NCBI GenBank assembly: GCA_947387485.1
Contig: CANDNT010000001.1
Location: 1 to 64,000, forward strand
Length of the DNA stretch: 64,000 nucleotides
Origin: Aquimarina rhabdastrellae
GTDB taxonomy: Bacteria; Bacteroidota; Bacteroidia; Flavobacteriales; Flavobacteriaceae
Reading direction: 5' to 3'
Below the pieces are notes generated by a model. The model was not told the DNA's origin, made no database searches, and saw only the letters and a program-made list of their open reading frames with translations. A program made the translations under genes and the position numbers. Below are positions 7,608 to 16,500 of this stretch, one piece after another; within the stretch, counting starts at the first letter, position 1; every line of letters starts with the position of its first letter.

Positions 7608-7649
7608 GGCATACAACAATTATATATAGTTACCATGGTAACTATATAT
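7608..7649 (-). other. attI-like junction: 28-bp palindrome plus first cassette core
   Basis: The first cassette core, GTTGTATGCC on the minus strand (7617-7608), lies 47 nt past the recombinase stop codon. In between is a perfect 28-bp palindrome (7622-7649) centred on GTTACC|GGTAAC around ATGG-type bases, with ATATATA arms. This is where an attI-type insertion site should be: fixed, recombinase-proximal, and with inverted binding motifs. No T-run follows the palindrome on the minus strand, which argues against a simple terminator. The assignment is positional. Confidence 0.55.
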
Positions 7650-7664
7650 CTATTATGTGAACAG

Positions 7665-8792
7665 CTAAATTAGTAAATCTTTTACATTTTTGATTTTTTT
7701 TATAGCCACATGGGTATAAATTTCAGTAGTTTTACTGGATTGATGTCCCAGTAATACCTGAATATATCGTAAGTCCACTCCTTCTTCTAAAAGGTGCGTA
7801 GCAAAACTATGTCTTAGCATATGTGGATGTACTGATTGGTTAATCCTAGCTTTTTTAGCAGCTTGAGATACAATTTTTAAAATACTGGTAGCACTAAATT
7901 TTCTCTCGGGCTCTATAGATTCAAACAAATACAGCTTTGGTTGATACCTTCGGTAGTATTTTCTGAGATTATGTAGAACAGATTGATTGAGAATTGTATA
8001 TCTATCCTTATTCCCTTTTGCTTTCCTTACTTTGATTAGCATATTTTTACTATCAATATCTGTTAGTTGTAAATCTAATAATTCACCTCTTCGCAGTCCA
8101 GAAGAATAAAGGAGGCTAATAATACATTTGTGTTTTATATTTTTTGTAAGATCAATCATTTTTAAGATATCTTCTTTTGCCAGTATGCTTGGAAGTTGTC
8201 GCTGTTTTCTAGGCCTTTCAATGTTATAAAACCTATTAGGCATCCCCATTACTACTTCATAATAAAATTTAATACTGTTGATGGCTTGATTTAGATAACT
8301 ATTAGATTTGTTTTGATTAATGAGATGCTGTAAATAGCTTCGAATTTCTTGCTCGGATAACGATATAATATCTTTATTAAAATAGTGATTAATGAATTTT
8401 TCAAATTGAGATATATAGGTTTTACAGGTGTTTAAGGCATATCGTTTGAGTTCTAATTTTGCCAAATATTCTTCGGGGACATACTTAAAAGAAGTTGTTT
8501 TACTACGGTTTCGATACCAGTTAATATCTACTGGTTGATTATCACGTATTACCTTTTCTTTAAAAAAAGAATTACTATTGATCCAAGCTACTCCTCTAAA
8601 TTTCTTAAAAACTTCAGTGAGATTTTCTTTAGTATTTATAATATACACCATTGAAAACTCTTTACTCCATCTTGGGTTTGGAAGTTCTTTTATCAACGCC
8701 TGTATTACCTTGTCAGGATAAAATTGTATTCCAATCATCTTTTGATTATGGATCAATAAATGTTTTAAGGTGATATGCTTATTGAGTTTCAT
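7665..8792 (-). CDS. Tyrosine recombinase of the cassette array (integron-integrase-like)
   Basis: A 375-residue tyrosine recombinase. Residues 105-185 form the SAM-like core-binding domain and 200-370 the catalytic domain with the full set: R234 (SSGLRRGELLDL), K259 (KAKGNKDR), H324 and R327 (HPHMLRHSF), H350 (LLGH) and the nucleophile Y359 (IYTHV). About 100 extra N-terminal residues (TLKHLLIHNQKMIGIQFYP) are typical of a large Bacteroidetes integrase family. It lacks the roughly 20-30 residue insertion before HxLRH that marks IntI. It is oriented into the array, with its 3' end next to the first cassette, unlike class 1 integrons. It could act on the cassettes, on the nearby tRNA-Met attachment site, or both; its position next to the palindrome and first core favours the cassettes. 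Confidence 0.9.
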   Translation of the reverse strand: MKLNKHITLKHLLIHNQKMIGIQFYPDKVIQALIKELPNPRWSKEFSMVYIINTKENLTEVFKKFRGVAWINSNSFFKEKVIRDNQPVDINWYRNRSKTTSFKYVPEEYLAKLELKRYALNTCKTYISQFEKFINHYFNKDIISLSEQEIRSYLQHLINQNKSNSYLNQAINSIKFYYEVVMGMPNRFYNIERPRKQRQLPSILAKEDILKMIDLTKNIKHKCIISLLYSSGLRRGELLDLQLTDIDSKNMLIKVRKAKGNKDRYTILNQSVLHNLRKYYRRYQPKLYLFESIEPERKFSATSILKIVSQAAKKARINQSVHPHMLRHSFATHLLEEGVDLRYIQVLLGHQSSKTTEIYTHVAIKKIKNVKDLLI

Positions 8793-8829
8793 TATACAAA
8801 TATGTGGTATTTATATAGTTTAATAGTAT

Positions 8830-8876
8830 TTTAGTCGAATAATATTCGAATAGAATTCGTTTATTATTCGACTAAA
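8830..8876. promoter_or_regulatory. 14-bp inverted repeat in the divergent promoter of the recombinase
   Basis: Perfect 14-base arms TTTAGTCGAATAAT (8830-8843) and ATTATTCGACTAAA (8863-8876) enclose two more TTCGAA/ATTCG motifs. The structure lies between the recombinase start (8792, leftward) and the zinc-ribbon gene start (8886, rightward). It is a good candidate operator controlling both genes, or a recombinase/accessory binding site. No known regulator consensus was recognised. Confidence 0.6.
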
Positions 8877-8885
8877 TAAAAAATA

Positions 8886-9254
8886 ATGAATACCTGCCCG
8901 CATTGTAAAACAGAAATCATAGGAAGATCTGATAAGAAATATTGTTCTATCCATTGTAAATCTGCTCATCAATATCAAAAGCGTAAATCAGAAGAAGCTT
9001 TATATTATGCTATCGATAAACAATTAAAAACAAACCGAAAGCTTCTAAAAAACTATAACAAATCAGGAATGTCTACCATACGCAAAGAAAAACTGATTTC
9101 TGAAGGCTTTGATCCATCATATTTTACACATTATTGGAAAAATAAAAGCGGACAGGTCTATTTATTTTGTTATGAATATGGCTTTTTGGATTTGAAAGGT
9201 GATAAAAAAGAAAAGTATCTCTTGGTAACTTGGCAAGAGTATATGGATAAATAG
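8886..9254 (+). CDS. Zinc-ribbon protein divergent from the recombinase
   Basis: A 122-residue protein beginning MNTCPHCKTEIIGRSDKKYCSIHC, a four-Cys zinc ribbon (CPHC and CSIHC) of the kind found in small Bacteroidetes proteins near mobile elements. It continues with a Lys-rich helix (residues 35-60, KQLKTNRKLLKNYNKSG) and a beta-rich C-terminal part (SGQVYLFCYEYGFLDLKG). It is cytoplasmic and probably binds nucleic acid; the function is unknown. It shares the divergent promoter and its inverted repeat with the recombinase, so co-regulation is likely. Its stop codon lies at the very start of the direct repeat that leads to the tRNA remnant. It may therefore mark the end of the mobile element to its left. 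Confidence 0.75.
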   Translation: MNTCPHCKTEIIGRSDKKYCSIHCKSAHQYQKRKSEEALYYAIDKQLKTNRKLLKNYNKSGMSTIRKEKLISEGFDPSYFTHYWKNKSGQVYLFCYEYGFLDLKGDKKEKYLLVTWQEYMDK

Positions 9255-9460
9255 CTGATAATAAATATGATAATTATAAAACTTCAAAATATGTTAGTTT
9301 TGAACAAAAGGTGTACTCTGAAGTGTACTCTTGAACTCTGAAATAATTAAATAAAATTTAAGCTACTGTTTTACAACACCTTAAAAACAGAGTATTCGTT
9401 TTACAATCCCGAGGGTTTTAGTTGATTTTCTCGGAAAACCGAGTTTTTACAAAAACAAAA

Positions 9461-9481
9461 AACCACTGAATATCAGTGGTT
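9461..9481 (-). terminator. Duplicated tRNA terminator hairpin (left copy)
   Basis: AACCACTGA-ATA-TCAGTGGTT with an A-run on the left, that is a U-run on the minus strand. It is the counterpart of the hairpin behind the intact tRNA at 18058-18078 and here follows only the tRNA remnant. Confidence 0.55.
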
Positions 9482-9494
9482 TAATTTTGAATTG

Positions 9495-9536
9495 TAGCGA
9501 GAACGGGAGTTGAATCCGTGACCTCCGGGTTATGAA
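9495..9536 (-). pseudogene. Displaced 3' half of tRNA-Met
   Basis: These 42 nt match the intact tRNA-Met at 18092-18133 with a single difference, running from the 3' discriminator base to the anticodon loop, and then diverge (GAAAACG instead of GAATCCG). The 5' half is missing, so it cannot be a working tRNA. Loss of identity just at the anticodon loop is the usual crossover position of tRNA-targeting tyrosine recombinases. Confidence 0.8.
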
Positions 9537-9888
9537 AACGAAACAGCTTATTTGATTTGTTGTTAATAATCAAGTAATTAGGGTTTTAACAAAATACATT
9601 ATAAAGCATTTAGATACATTAGTGTATATTCAAAGCGTACATAAAGGTGTACAGTAAATACTTCGATATTTTATAATGACTAAAATACTCTCAAAAATCA
9701 CTATTAGTTATTGAATTTCAATTCAAAAATAAATAAGGAACTTCAATTTTATGTTTATGTTAAGAAATGATATTTTTTTTGTTAAATAATTTATAAATTC
9801 TTAAATTTTACAAGTTGTTTTATGTGAGTGATACTGCTGTACTGCTGTTTATGTAAGGTAAGATATTATATATATTATTACATACGAT
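9537..9888. other. Non-coding inner end of the RHS island
   Basis: No gene seen. Just inside the remnant lies GCGTAC (9635-9640) and GTGTAC (9647-9652), spaced like the GTGTAC pairs at 9311/9323 and 17904/17917. These may be arm-type recombinase binding sites. The remainder is AT-rich and featureless by eye. Confidence 0.4.
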
Positions 9889-10197
9889 CCTTTGATGGTA
9901 TTAAGAAATATTAGAAAGCCAAGAGGTGAAACAATCTATTATCATTATGATAATTTTAATCGTTTACAAGTTATTAAAGATGCTAATGGAAATAATGTTA
10001 AAGAATATAAATAGAACTATAAAAACTAAATAAACATGATGAAAATTGTAAGTACATCTTTTCTTTTGATTCTTTTTTAATAAAAAATAAATTATATCCA
10101 AAAACTTTGTTGTCACTAGGATTTATAAAAAAGCAAAAACTAATACTATAATAGAATAGGATAAAAAATAAACAAATACTTATCATTCAGTATTTCA
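9889..10197 (+). pseudogene. Decayed copy of the junction between the two RHS genes
   Basis: The first half reads in one frame as PRGETIYYHYDNFNRLQVIK and onward through DANGNNVKEYK, then stops. This is a close match to the C-terminus of the 1082-residue YD-repeat protein (13450-13561). After the same ACTATAAAAACTAAAT linker, 10030-10197 aligns with the 5' end of the second RHS gene (13568-13740), for example AAACTTTGTTGTCACTAGGATTTATAAA against AAACTTTATTGTTACCAAGATTTATAAA. The second half has many stops and indels. So a second RHS gene pair once lay here and only its junction survives. Confidence 0.75.
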
Positions 10198-10312
10198 GAA
10201 TAATAACACAAGAGTAATATTCAGGCTAGAAGAAAAAACCTTTAAGCTATAGTTTCTCATTTCGAAATATTCGAATTTACCACCAATATTTTTAAATCAA
10301 CATATCAGTAAA

Positions 10313-13300
10313 ATGAAAAAAAGCTTATTTCTATTACTATCAATCTTTAACTTTTTAAATTTAAAATCTCAAACATTACCATTACCGCAAAACATTCAAT
10401 CTCCTAACGCTACTTCACTTGGTCTATATGGAGATGTTCCTATTAGTTACTATCATGGTACACCAAATATATCCGTTCCACTATATGAAATTAACGAAGG
10501 ACAAATTCCTTTGAATATATCTTTAAACTATAATTCGTCGGGAGTTATGGTTAATTCAGTTCCTGGTTGGGTAGGACAAAATTGGAGTTTAAATGCTGGA
10601 GGTGTTATCACAAGAGCTATTAAAGGTAATCCAGACGAAATGAATTTTTCTTTAATTGATTATGGGCCTAATTCACAACAGGTAGAGGATGCTAGTTTAG
10701 GTTATCTCTATACTCATTCTGATCTACTGTCTACAAGATGGTCTAACCAAAACTACATTGAAAATTTATTAAGTGAAGATCTTTTATATCCTCCTAACGG
10801 AGGTACTCCAAAAAGAGATTATCAACCAGATATTTTCACTTTTAATTTTATGGGACATACTGGTAAATTTTTCCTTGGACAAGATGGTGAATGGAAAGTT
10901 TCTAGTCAATCAAATCTTAAGATTAGTATTGAAGAAAATGATTTTTTATATCCTCCTAATAAATGTGAATACTATTTATGGGATATAGCTTCGTTTGATT
11001 CATCTTCAGATCCAATTTATGGACCATGCCGAAGAGAAAAATTAAAAACTATAGGCACCATTACCATAAAAGATGATAAAGGAAATACTTATGTTTTCGG
11101 AGATGAAAAAAATAATATTGAATATACTTTAATGTCATCAATTCTATTTCAACTACCTACAACAAGTGGCTCTTCTATCGATTATCAATATGCTAATTCT
11201 TGGTACTTAAAAGAGGTTAGAAATAAACTTAACCAAGTTGTTTATAATTTTGAATACGAAAGATATCATAATTATTCAACAGCTCAGTTTTTTTTAGGAG
11301 GCTCAACCATATATCATGAATTTGATAGTTCGGGATTCACATCATCATGTATAAATAGTTATAGCGATATTAATTTGTCTACATTACCAGCTGCTGGAAA
11401 ATTAATTTTCCCTACATATTTAAAAAAGATAGAAACTAGAAGTGGAAAGGTTTTAGAGTTTATAAAAGATTTAAACTTTTCAAAAACCTACAATTTTAAT
11501 TCTGGTTCTATTAGAACAGCAATAATGAATCAAGCAAACTGGTTACATCAAAAATGGGGTAGTAATACATCGGTCATTAAATTTGATTTAAAAAATATGT
11601 TTTATTATTTACATACAAAATGGGGTGCAGAAGAATTAAACCCAAATTTTAAAAATTACAATTTATCTAATGCCTATGGTATTCGAGATTGTATAATTGA
11701 TTGGTTAGAAAGTGAATTAAAAACACCTATTCTGAAATCTATATCTACTAATTTTAATAAAGATATAAGATTGAAATACAATCTACCTCTATATCCAGGA
11801 GCAACAACTAACCCTGAACGTTTATTTTTAGAAGAAGTTCACCTTAATTATGTTAATTTTTATGCTACAAACCACCCTGTATATAAGTTTGAATATTTCA
11901 ATAAAGATTTACTTCCAGACTATACTTCTAGAGCTACTGATCATTGGGGATATTACAATGGTACTTCATCAAATGCATCGGGTACAATAGAAGGAACTAA
12001 TACTTTTAATAATTACTATAATAATCGTAATACTAATGATGCTTTTTCAAGTTATGGAGCACTAACTAAAATAATTTACCCTACAAAAGGCTTTACAACC
12101 TTTGATTGGGAATCAAATACATATTCTAAATACGTAAAAGACGATTTCTCAGGTATTGAACAAGTTACAAATACTTTAGCAGGTGGACTCAGAATTCATA
12201 AAATTACCAATTACTCTTCTGATGATATACCTATTAACTCAAAAACTTACAGTTATACTATTGGTAACTCTACCAATAGTAGCGGTATCCTTGAACATAA
12301 GCCCAAATATTATTGGGACTCTTGGAATATGATAACATCAGCAGGAACGACTTATTTAAAGAAAATTTTTTCACTTACACCACAAATACCGCTATCAAAT
12401 ATTTTTGGGAGTCATATAGGGTATTCTGAGGTAAAAGAAGAATTATTAGATGGTTCTTATACTAAATATTTATACACAAGTAATAATAATGCTAATTATA
12501 GAGATACTCCATATGTGAATACATTTAATTTAGATATATCACCACTTTCAAATCATAATGATAAAAGTCTCATAAGAGGAAAATTAGCAGAGGTAGAATT
12601 TTATAATAATAGGAATGAAATACAAAGAACTACTAGAATGAATTATAGCTATGATATTAGTAAAAATATTAGAGGTAATGATGTAATTAAAGAAAAAGTA
12701 TGCCCTTTAAACTCTGTTTTTTCATATATAGGTAATTCATATAATATATATTATTTTGATATGAATATGATAAACGAAGAAGATATAATACATTTAGAAA
12801 CAGGAGATTTTATAACTAACACTGAAAACTCGTGGTTTTATCATGGTAATTTTGGAGATAGTTTTATTAGAGAAATAAAAAAGTCTTCTTCACTAGGAAA
12901 TGATATAATAAATAGTGAAGAATTTAAATATACTTTTGATAATGATTTTCCTTTTCGCAATCAATTAAAGAACAATAGAGAACTTAATGTTTTTCAAACA
13001 TCTTTTTTTAAAAATAATATAAAAACGCATTCAACTAGAATATCCTATGATTCTTTTGGATCTTATATACTTCCAAACAAAACTCAAAAATCTAAAGGTC
13101 AATTACCTTTTCAAGATGAAATGGTTATATACAATTATGATGTTTATGGAAACCCTACAGAAGTAAGTAAAAAAGACGGCACACATATCGTTTATATTTG
13201 GGGTTATAACGAAACACAATTAGTTGCAAAAATAGAAAATGCTACACTTTCAGATATTCCAGCAAATATAATTACTAATATTAAAAATTTATCAAATGAA

Positions 13301-13561
13301 GATGATGACAGTTGTTTAGATTCTCAATCATGTGATGAAAAGAATTTACGCATAGCTTTAAACAATTTAAGAGATTTTTCAACTTTAACTAAGGCTCAAA
13401 TAACAACTTATACTTATAATCCTTTAATAGGAGTAACAAGTATTACGGATCCCCGAGGTGAAACAGTCTATTATCAATATGATAACTTTAATCGTTTACA
13501 ATTTATTAAAGATAGTAATGGAAATATAGTTAAAGAACATAAGTATAACTATAAAAACTAA
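10313..13561 (+). CDS. Secreted YD/RHS-repeat protein, N-terminal partner
   Basis: A 1082-residue exported protein with a signal peptide (MKKSLFLLLSIFNFLNLKSQ). The N-terminal part (residues 25-110) has the SpvB/RHS-associated opening PNATSLGLYGDVPISYYHG and VPGWVGQNWSLNAGGVITR, followed by beta-rich repeats. The C-terminus has YD repeats (TYTYNPLIGVTSITDPRG, YYQYDNFNRLQFIKDSNGN). In Bacteroidetes such proteins precede a DUF6443-type RHS protein, as here after 6 nt, and the two probably build the RHS shell together outside the cell. The gene has a low-GC, Asn/Tyr-rich composition. It lies in the tRNA-Met island, and a fragment of a paralogue lies 120 bp upstream. Confidence 0.85.
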   Translation: MKKSLFLLLSIFNFLNLKSQTLPLPQNIQSPNATSLGLYGDVPISYYHGTPNISVPLYEINEGQIPLNISLNYNSSGVMVNSVPGWVGQNWSLNAGGVITRAIKGNPDEMNFSLIDYGPNSQQVEDASLGYLYTHSDLLSTRWSNQNYIENLLSEDLLYPPNGGTPKRDYQPDIFTFNFMGHTGKFFLGQDGEWKVSSQSNLKISIEENDFLYPPNKCEYYLWDIASFDSSSDPIYGPCRREKLKTIGTITIKDDKGNTYVFGDEKNNIEYTLMSSILFQLPTTSGSSIDYQYANSWYLKEVRNKLNQVVYNFEYERYHNYSTAQFFLGGSTIYHEFDSSGFTSSCINSYSDINLSTLPAAGKLIFPTYLKKIETRSGKVLEFIKDLNFSKTYNFNSGSIRTAIMNQANWLHQKWGSNTSVIKFDLKNMFYYLHTKWGAEELNPNFKNYNLSNAYGIRDCIIDWLESELKTPILKSISTNFNKDIRLKYNLPLYPGATTNPERLFLEEVHLNYVNFYATNHPVYKFEYFNKDLLPDYTSRATDHWGYYNGTSSNASGTIEGTNTFNNYYNNRNTNDAFSSYGALTKIIYPTKGFTTFDWESNTYSKYVKDDFSGIEQVTNTLAGGLRIHKITNYSSDDIPINSKTYSYTIGNSTNSSGILEHKPKYYWDSWNMITSAGTTYLKKIFSLTPQIPLSNIFGSHIGYSEVKEELLDGSYTKYLYTSNNNANYRDTPYVNTFNLDISPLSNHNDKSLIRGKLAEVEFYNNRNEIQRTTRMNYSYDISKNIRGNDVIKEKVCPLNSVFSYIGNSYNIYYFDMNMINEEDIIHLETGDFITNTENSWFYHGNFGDSFIREIKKSSSLGNDIINSEEFKYTFDNDFPFRNQLKNNRELNVFQTSFFKNNIKTHSTRISYDSFGSYILPNKTQKSKGQLPFQDEMVIYNYDVYGNPTEVSKKDGTHIVYIWGYNETQLVAKIENATLSDIPANIITNIKNLSNEDDDSCLDSQSCDEKNLRIALNNLRDFSTLTKAQITTYTYNPLIGVTSITDPRGETVYYQYDNFNRLQFIKDSNGNIVKEHKYNYKN

Positions 13562-13567
13562 ATAGCT

Positions 13568-16500
13568 ATGAAAATATATATATATACATTTTTTCTTTTA
13601 ATTCCTTTTATAGTACAAGCACAAACTACATCAGAAAACTTTATTGTTACCAAGATTTATAAAGAAGCAACAACTAATATTATAACAGGACATGATAAAG
13701 ATAAAGTAATGTCAACTGTTCAGTATTTTGACGGTTTAGGAAGATCTAAACAAACCGTAAATGTACAAGCTGGAGGAAATACAAATCAAACAACCAAAGA
13801 TATCATTACTCATTATGAATATGACGATTTAGGAAGACAGAAAAAAGAGTATTTACCTTATGCCAGAACATCTAGTAATGGAGCTATTATAACCGGTAAT
13901 ATTCCTACTGCTATAAACAACTATTATAAAACGAAGTTTCCGTTAGATATTAATAGTTCAGCTCCTAATCCTTTCTCTAAAAAAGAATTCGATAACTCAC
14001 CACTTAACAGAGTTATGAAACAAGCTGCTCCTGGTTACGATTGGAGACTTAATGGAGGACACGAAATAAAATTCGATTATGATACTAATACAAATCGTGA
14101 GGTAAAAGTATATTATGTAACTACAACTTTTGCTAATAATACCTATACACCAACTTTACAATTAAATACTTCAAGCAGTAATAATAATGGATATTATTAT
14201 GAAGAAGAATTATATAAAACAACTACTAAGGATGAGAATTGGCAAGCTACTCAAACGTATGACAAAGATCATACAATCGAAGAATTTAAAAACAAACAAG
14301 GACAAGTAGTTTTAAAAAGAACCTATAATAATAACCAACCTCATGACACTTATTATGTATATGATGATTTTGGTAATTTAACCTATGTCTTACCTCCAAA
14401 AATAGAGGCAACTACAAGCATCGTAACTACATCAAAATTAAACGATTTAGGATATCAATACAAATACGACTACAGAAATAGACTTGTTGAAAAGAAAATA
14501 CCAGGAAAAGGATGGGAATATATTGTATATGATAAGTTAGATAGACCAGTATTAACACAAGATGCAAATTTAAAAGTTAAAAACAAATGGTTATTTACTA
14601 GATATGATGCTTTTGGAAGAATTGTATATACAGGATTTATTACTAACGGTAGTAGTAGAATTCAATTACAAAATTCAATAAACAATCATTTAAATGATTT
14701 GAATGATTCAACTACAAATTCGGTACAAAATATTGCTGGTACAAACATATTTTACACAAATACTCTTTATCAATATAGGATTTCTGAATTACACACTATA
14801 AACTACTACGATACCTATATCGATTTACCAACAGATTTAGGTACTACAATTACTACTAGTTATAATCAAACATCAACTACCAGAACAAAAGGATTGCCTA
14901 CTGTTAATAAAGTTAGAGTTTTAAATACTAACAGTTGGATTACTATAGTTACTTATTATGATGAAAAAGCACGTCCAATTTATCTGTATTCTAAAAATGA
15001 TTATCTAAATTCTATTGATATTGTAGAAAATAAATTAGATGATTTCACAGGTAAGGTTTTAGAAACTAAAACAACACATACTATTGCAGATAATGATCCT
15101 ATAATAACTGTTGATCGTTTTGAATACGATCATATGGATAGAATTATTAGTCAAAAGCAACAAATAAATAATCAACCTCAAGAGGTGATAGTTTCTAATA
15201 GCTATGATGAATTAGGACAGTTGAAACGTAAAGAGGTAGGGGGAAAAGTAAATCAAAACAGATTACAAAAAGTTGATTATAAATATAACATTCGTGGTTG
15301 GTTAACAAATATCAATCAAGACAACCATAATGACAATGATTTATTTAACTTTAGTATTGGATATAATAATACAAATCTACCGCATAATAAAAGATTATAT
15401 AATGGTAACATAGCCAAAACGACTTGGCAAACCCAAAGTGCAGATAGGTCTCAAAAAAGTTATGTTTATAGCTATGATGCACTTAATAGAATAACAGATG
15501 CGACTGGAGAAACTAACCATAACTATGACCTCTGGGGAATTACTTACGATAAAAATGGAAATATTTTAACATTAGGTAGAGATGGACATGTAAATGAAAA
15601 CGGCACTCTATTTGGTCCAATGGATGATTTAGAATATACCTATGATAATGGAAATAAATTATTAGCTGTAGAAGATAATGAAAATCAAACCTATGGTTTT
15701 AAAGATGGTAATGTTTATGGAAACGATTATTCGTATGATGCCAATGGAAATTTAAAATCTGATAAAAACAAAGGCATAACAAATATTACCTATAATCACT
15801 TAAACTTACCTACAATCATATCTTTTGGAGAACCTAGTAGGACTAGAGCTAAAAAGTCTAAGATTAGTATACTTACTCCTATAAAACAACTTTTGTATGT
15901 TTATGATGCCAATGGAAATAAACTAGAAAAAATAAATAAAGGAGAATATGGTGACGGAATAGTTACTCAATATGTTGGTAATTATATTTATGATAAGTTT
16001 CATTTTAGAGGAAATGAGAGTATTAACTTACAATTTTTTAACCACCCTGAAGGATATGTAAAGAATGATAATGGTACGTTTAAATACATATATCAATATA
16101 AAGATCACTTAGGGAATGTAAGATTAAGTTATACTGATAATAACAATGATGGTGTTATTACTCCTAGTACAGAAATTATTGAAGAATCTAATTACTATCC
16201 TTTTGGACTTAAACATAAAGGGTACAACGGAGTTAAGAATATTGGTATTGGTAATCATGTTGCCCAGAAGTTTGGATATAATGGAGTTGAATTAGAAGAA
16301 GGTTTTGGATTGAATCTTTATGAAATGGATGTTAGAAGTTATGATCCCACTATTGCTAGATGGACTTCTATTGATCCAGTAGCACATTTTTCATATTCTA
16401 CTTATAATACGTTTGATAATAATCCAATATTTTATGCAGATCCAAGTGGTGCTGATTCTGAATCTTTTGAAGATTTTGTAAATAGATTATTCAGAACTTC

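Larger units (their letters stand above)
9249..9536. repeat. Left copy of the tRNA-flank direct repeat (island boundary)
   Basis: Diverged duplicate (roughly 75-80% by eye) of 17842-18134. Shared blocks in the same order are AAATAGCTGAT, TTCAAAATA.GT, ACAAAAGGTGTAC followed by a second GTGTAC, TTTTACAATCCCGAGGGTTTT, the AACCACTGA hairpin, and a 42-nt tRNA 3' half. Two copies bracketing the RHS region in direct orientation are what integration by a tyrosine recombinase at a tRNA, or stacking of two related islands, would leave. Confidence 0.7.

Noticed and set aside
7448..7636. Minus-strand 62-codon frame near the array junction
   Set aside because: It overlaps the small plus-strand gene, its terminator and the palindrome and shows no protein-like composition.
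7622..7649. Palindrome as simple Rho-independent terminator of the recombinase gene
   Set aside because: The stem is AT-rich and no U-tract follows on the minus strand; its position at the junction fits an insertion site better.
7665..8792. Calling the recombinase a class 1-type IntI
   Set aside because: The insertion between the Lys region and HxLRH that marks IntI is absent, the protein has about 100 extra N-terminal residues, and gene orientation relative to the array is opposite to that of class 1 integrons.
9495..9536. Second functional tRNA
   Set aside because: Only the 3' half from the anticodon loop is present; no 5' half, D-arm or acceptor 5' strand.
9998..10186. Minus-strand 62-codon frame
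   Set aside because: It is antisense to the RHS-derived fossil and consists of low-complexity hydrophobic codons from A/T-rich DNA.
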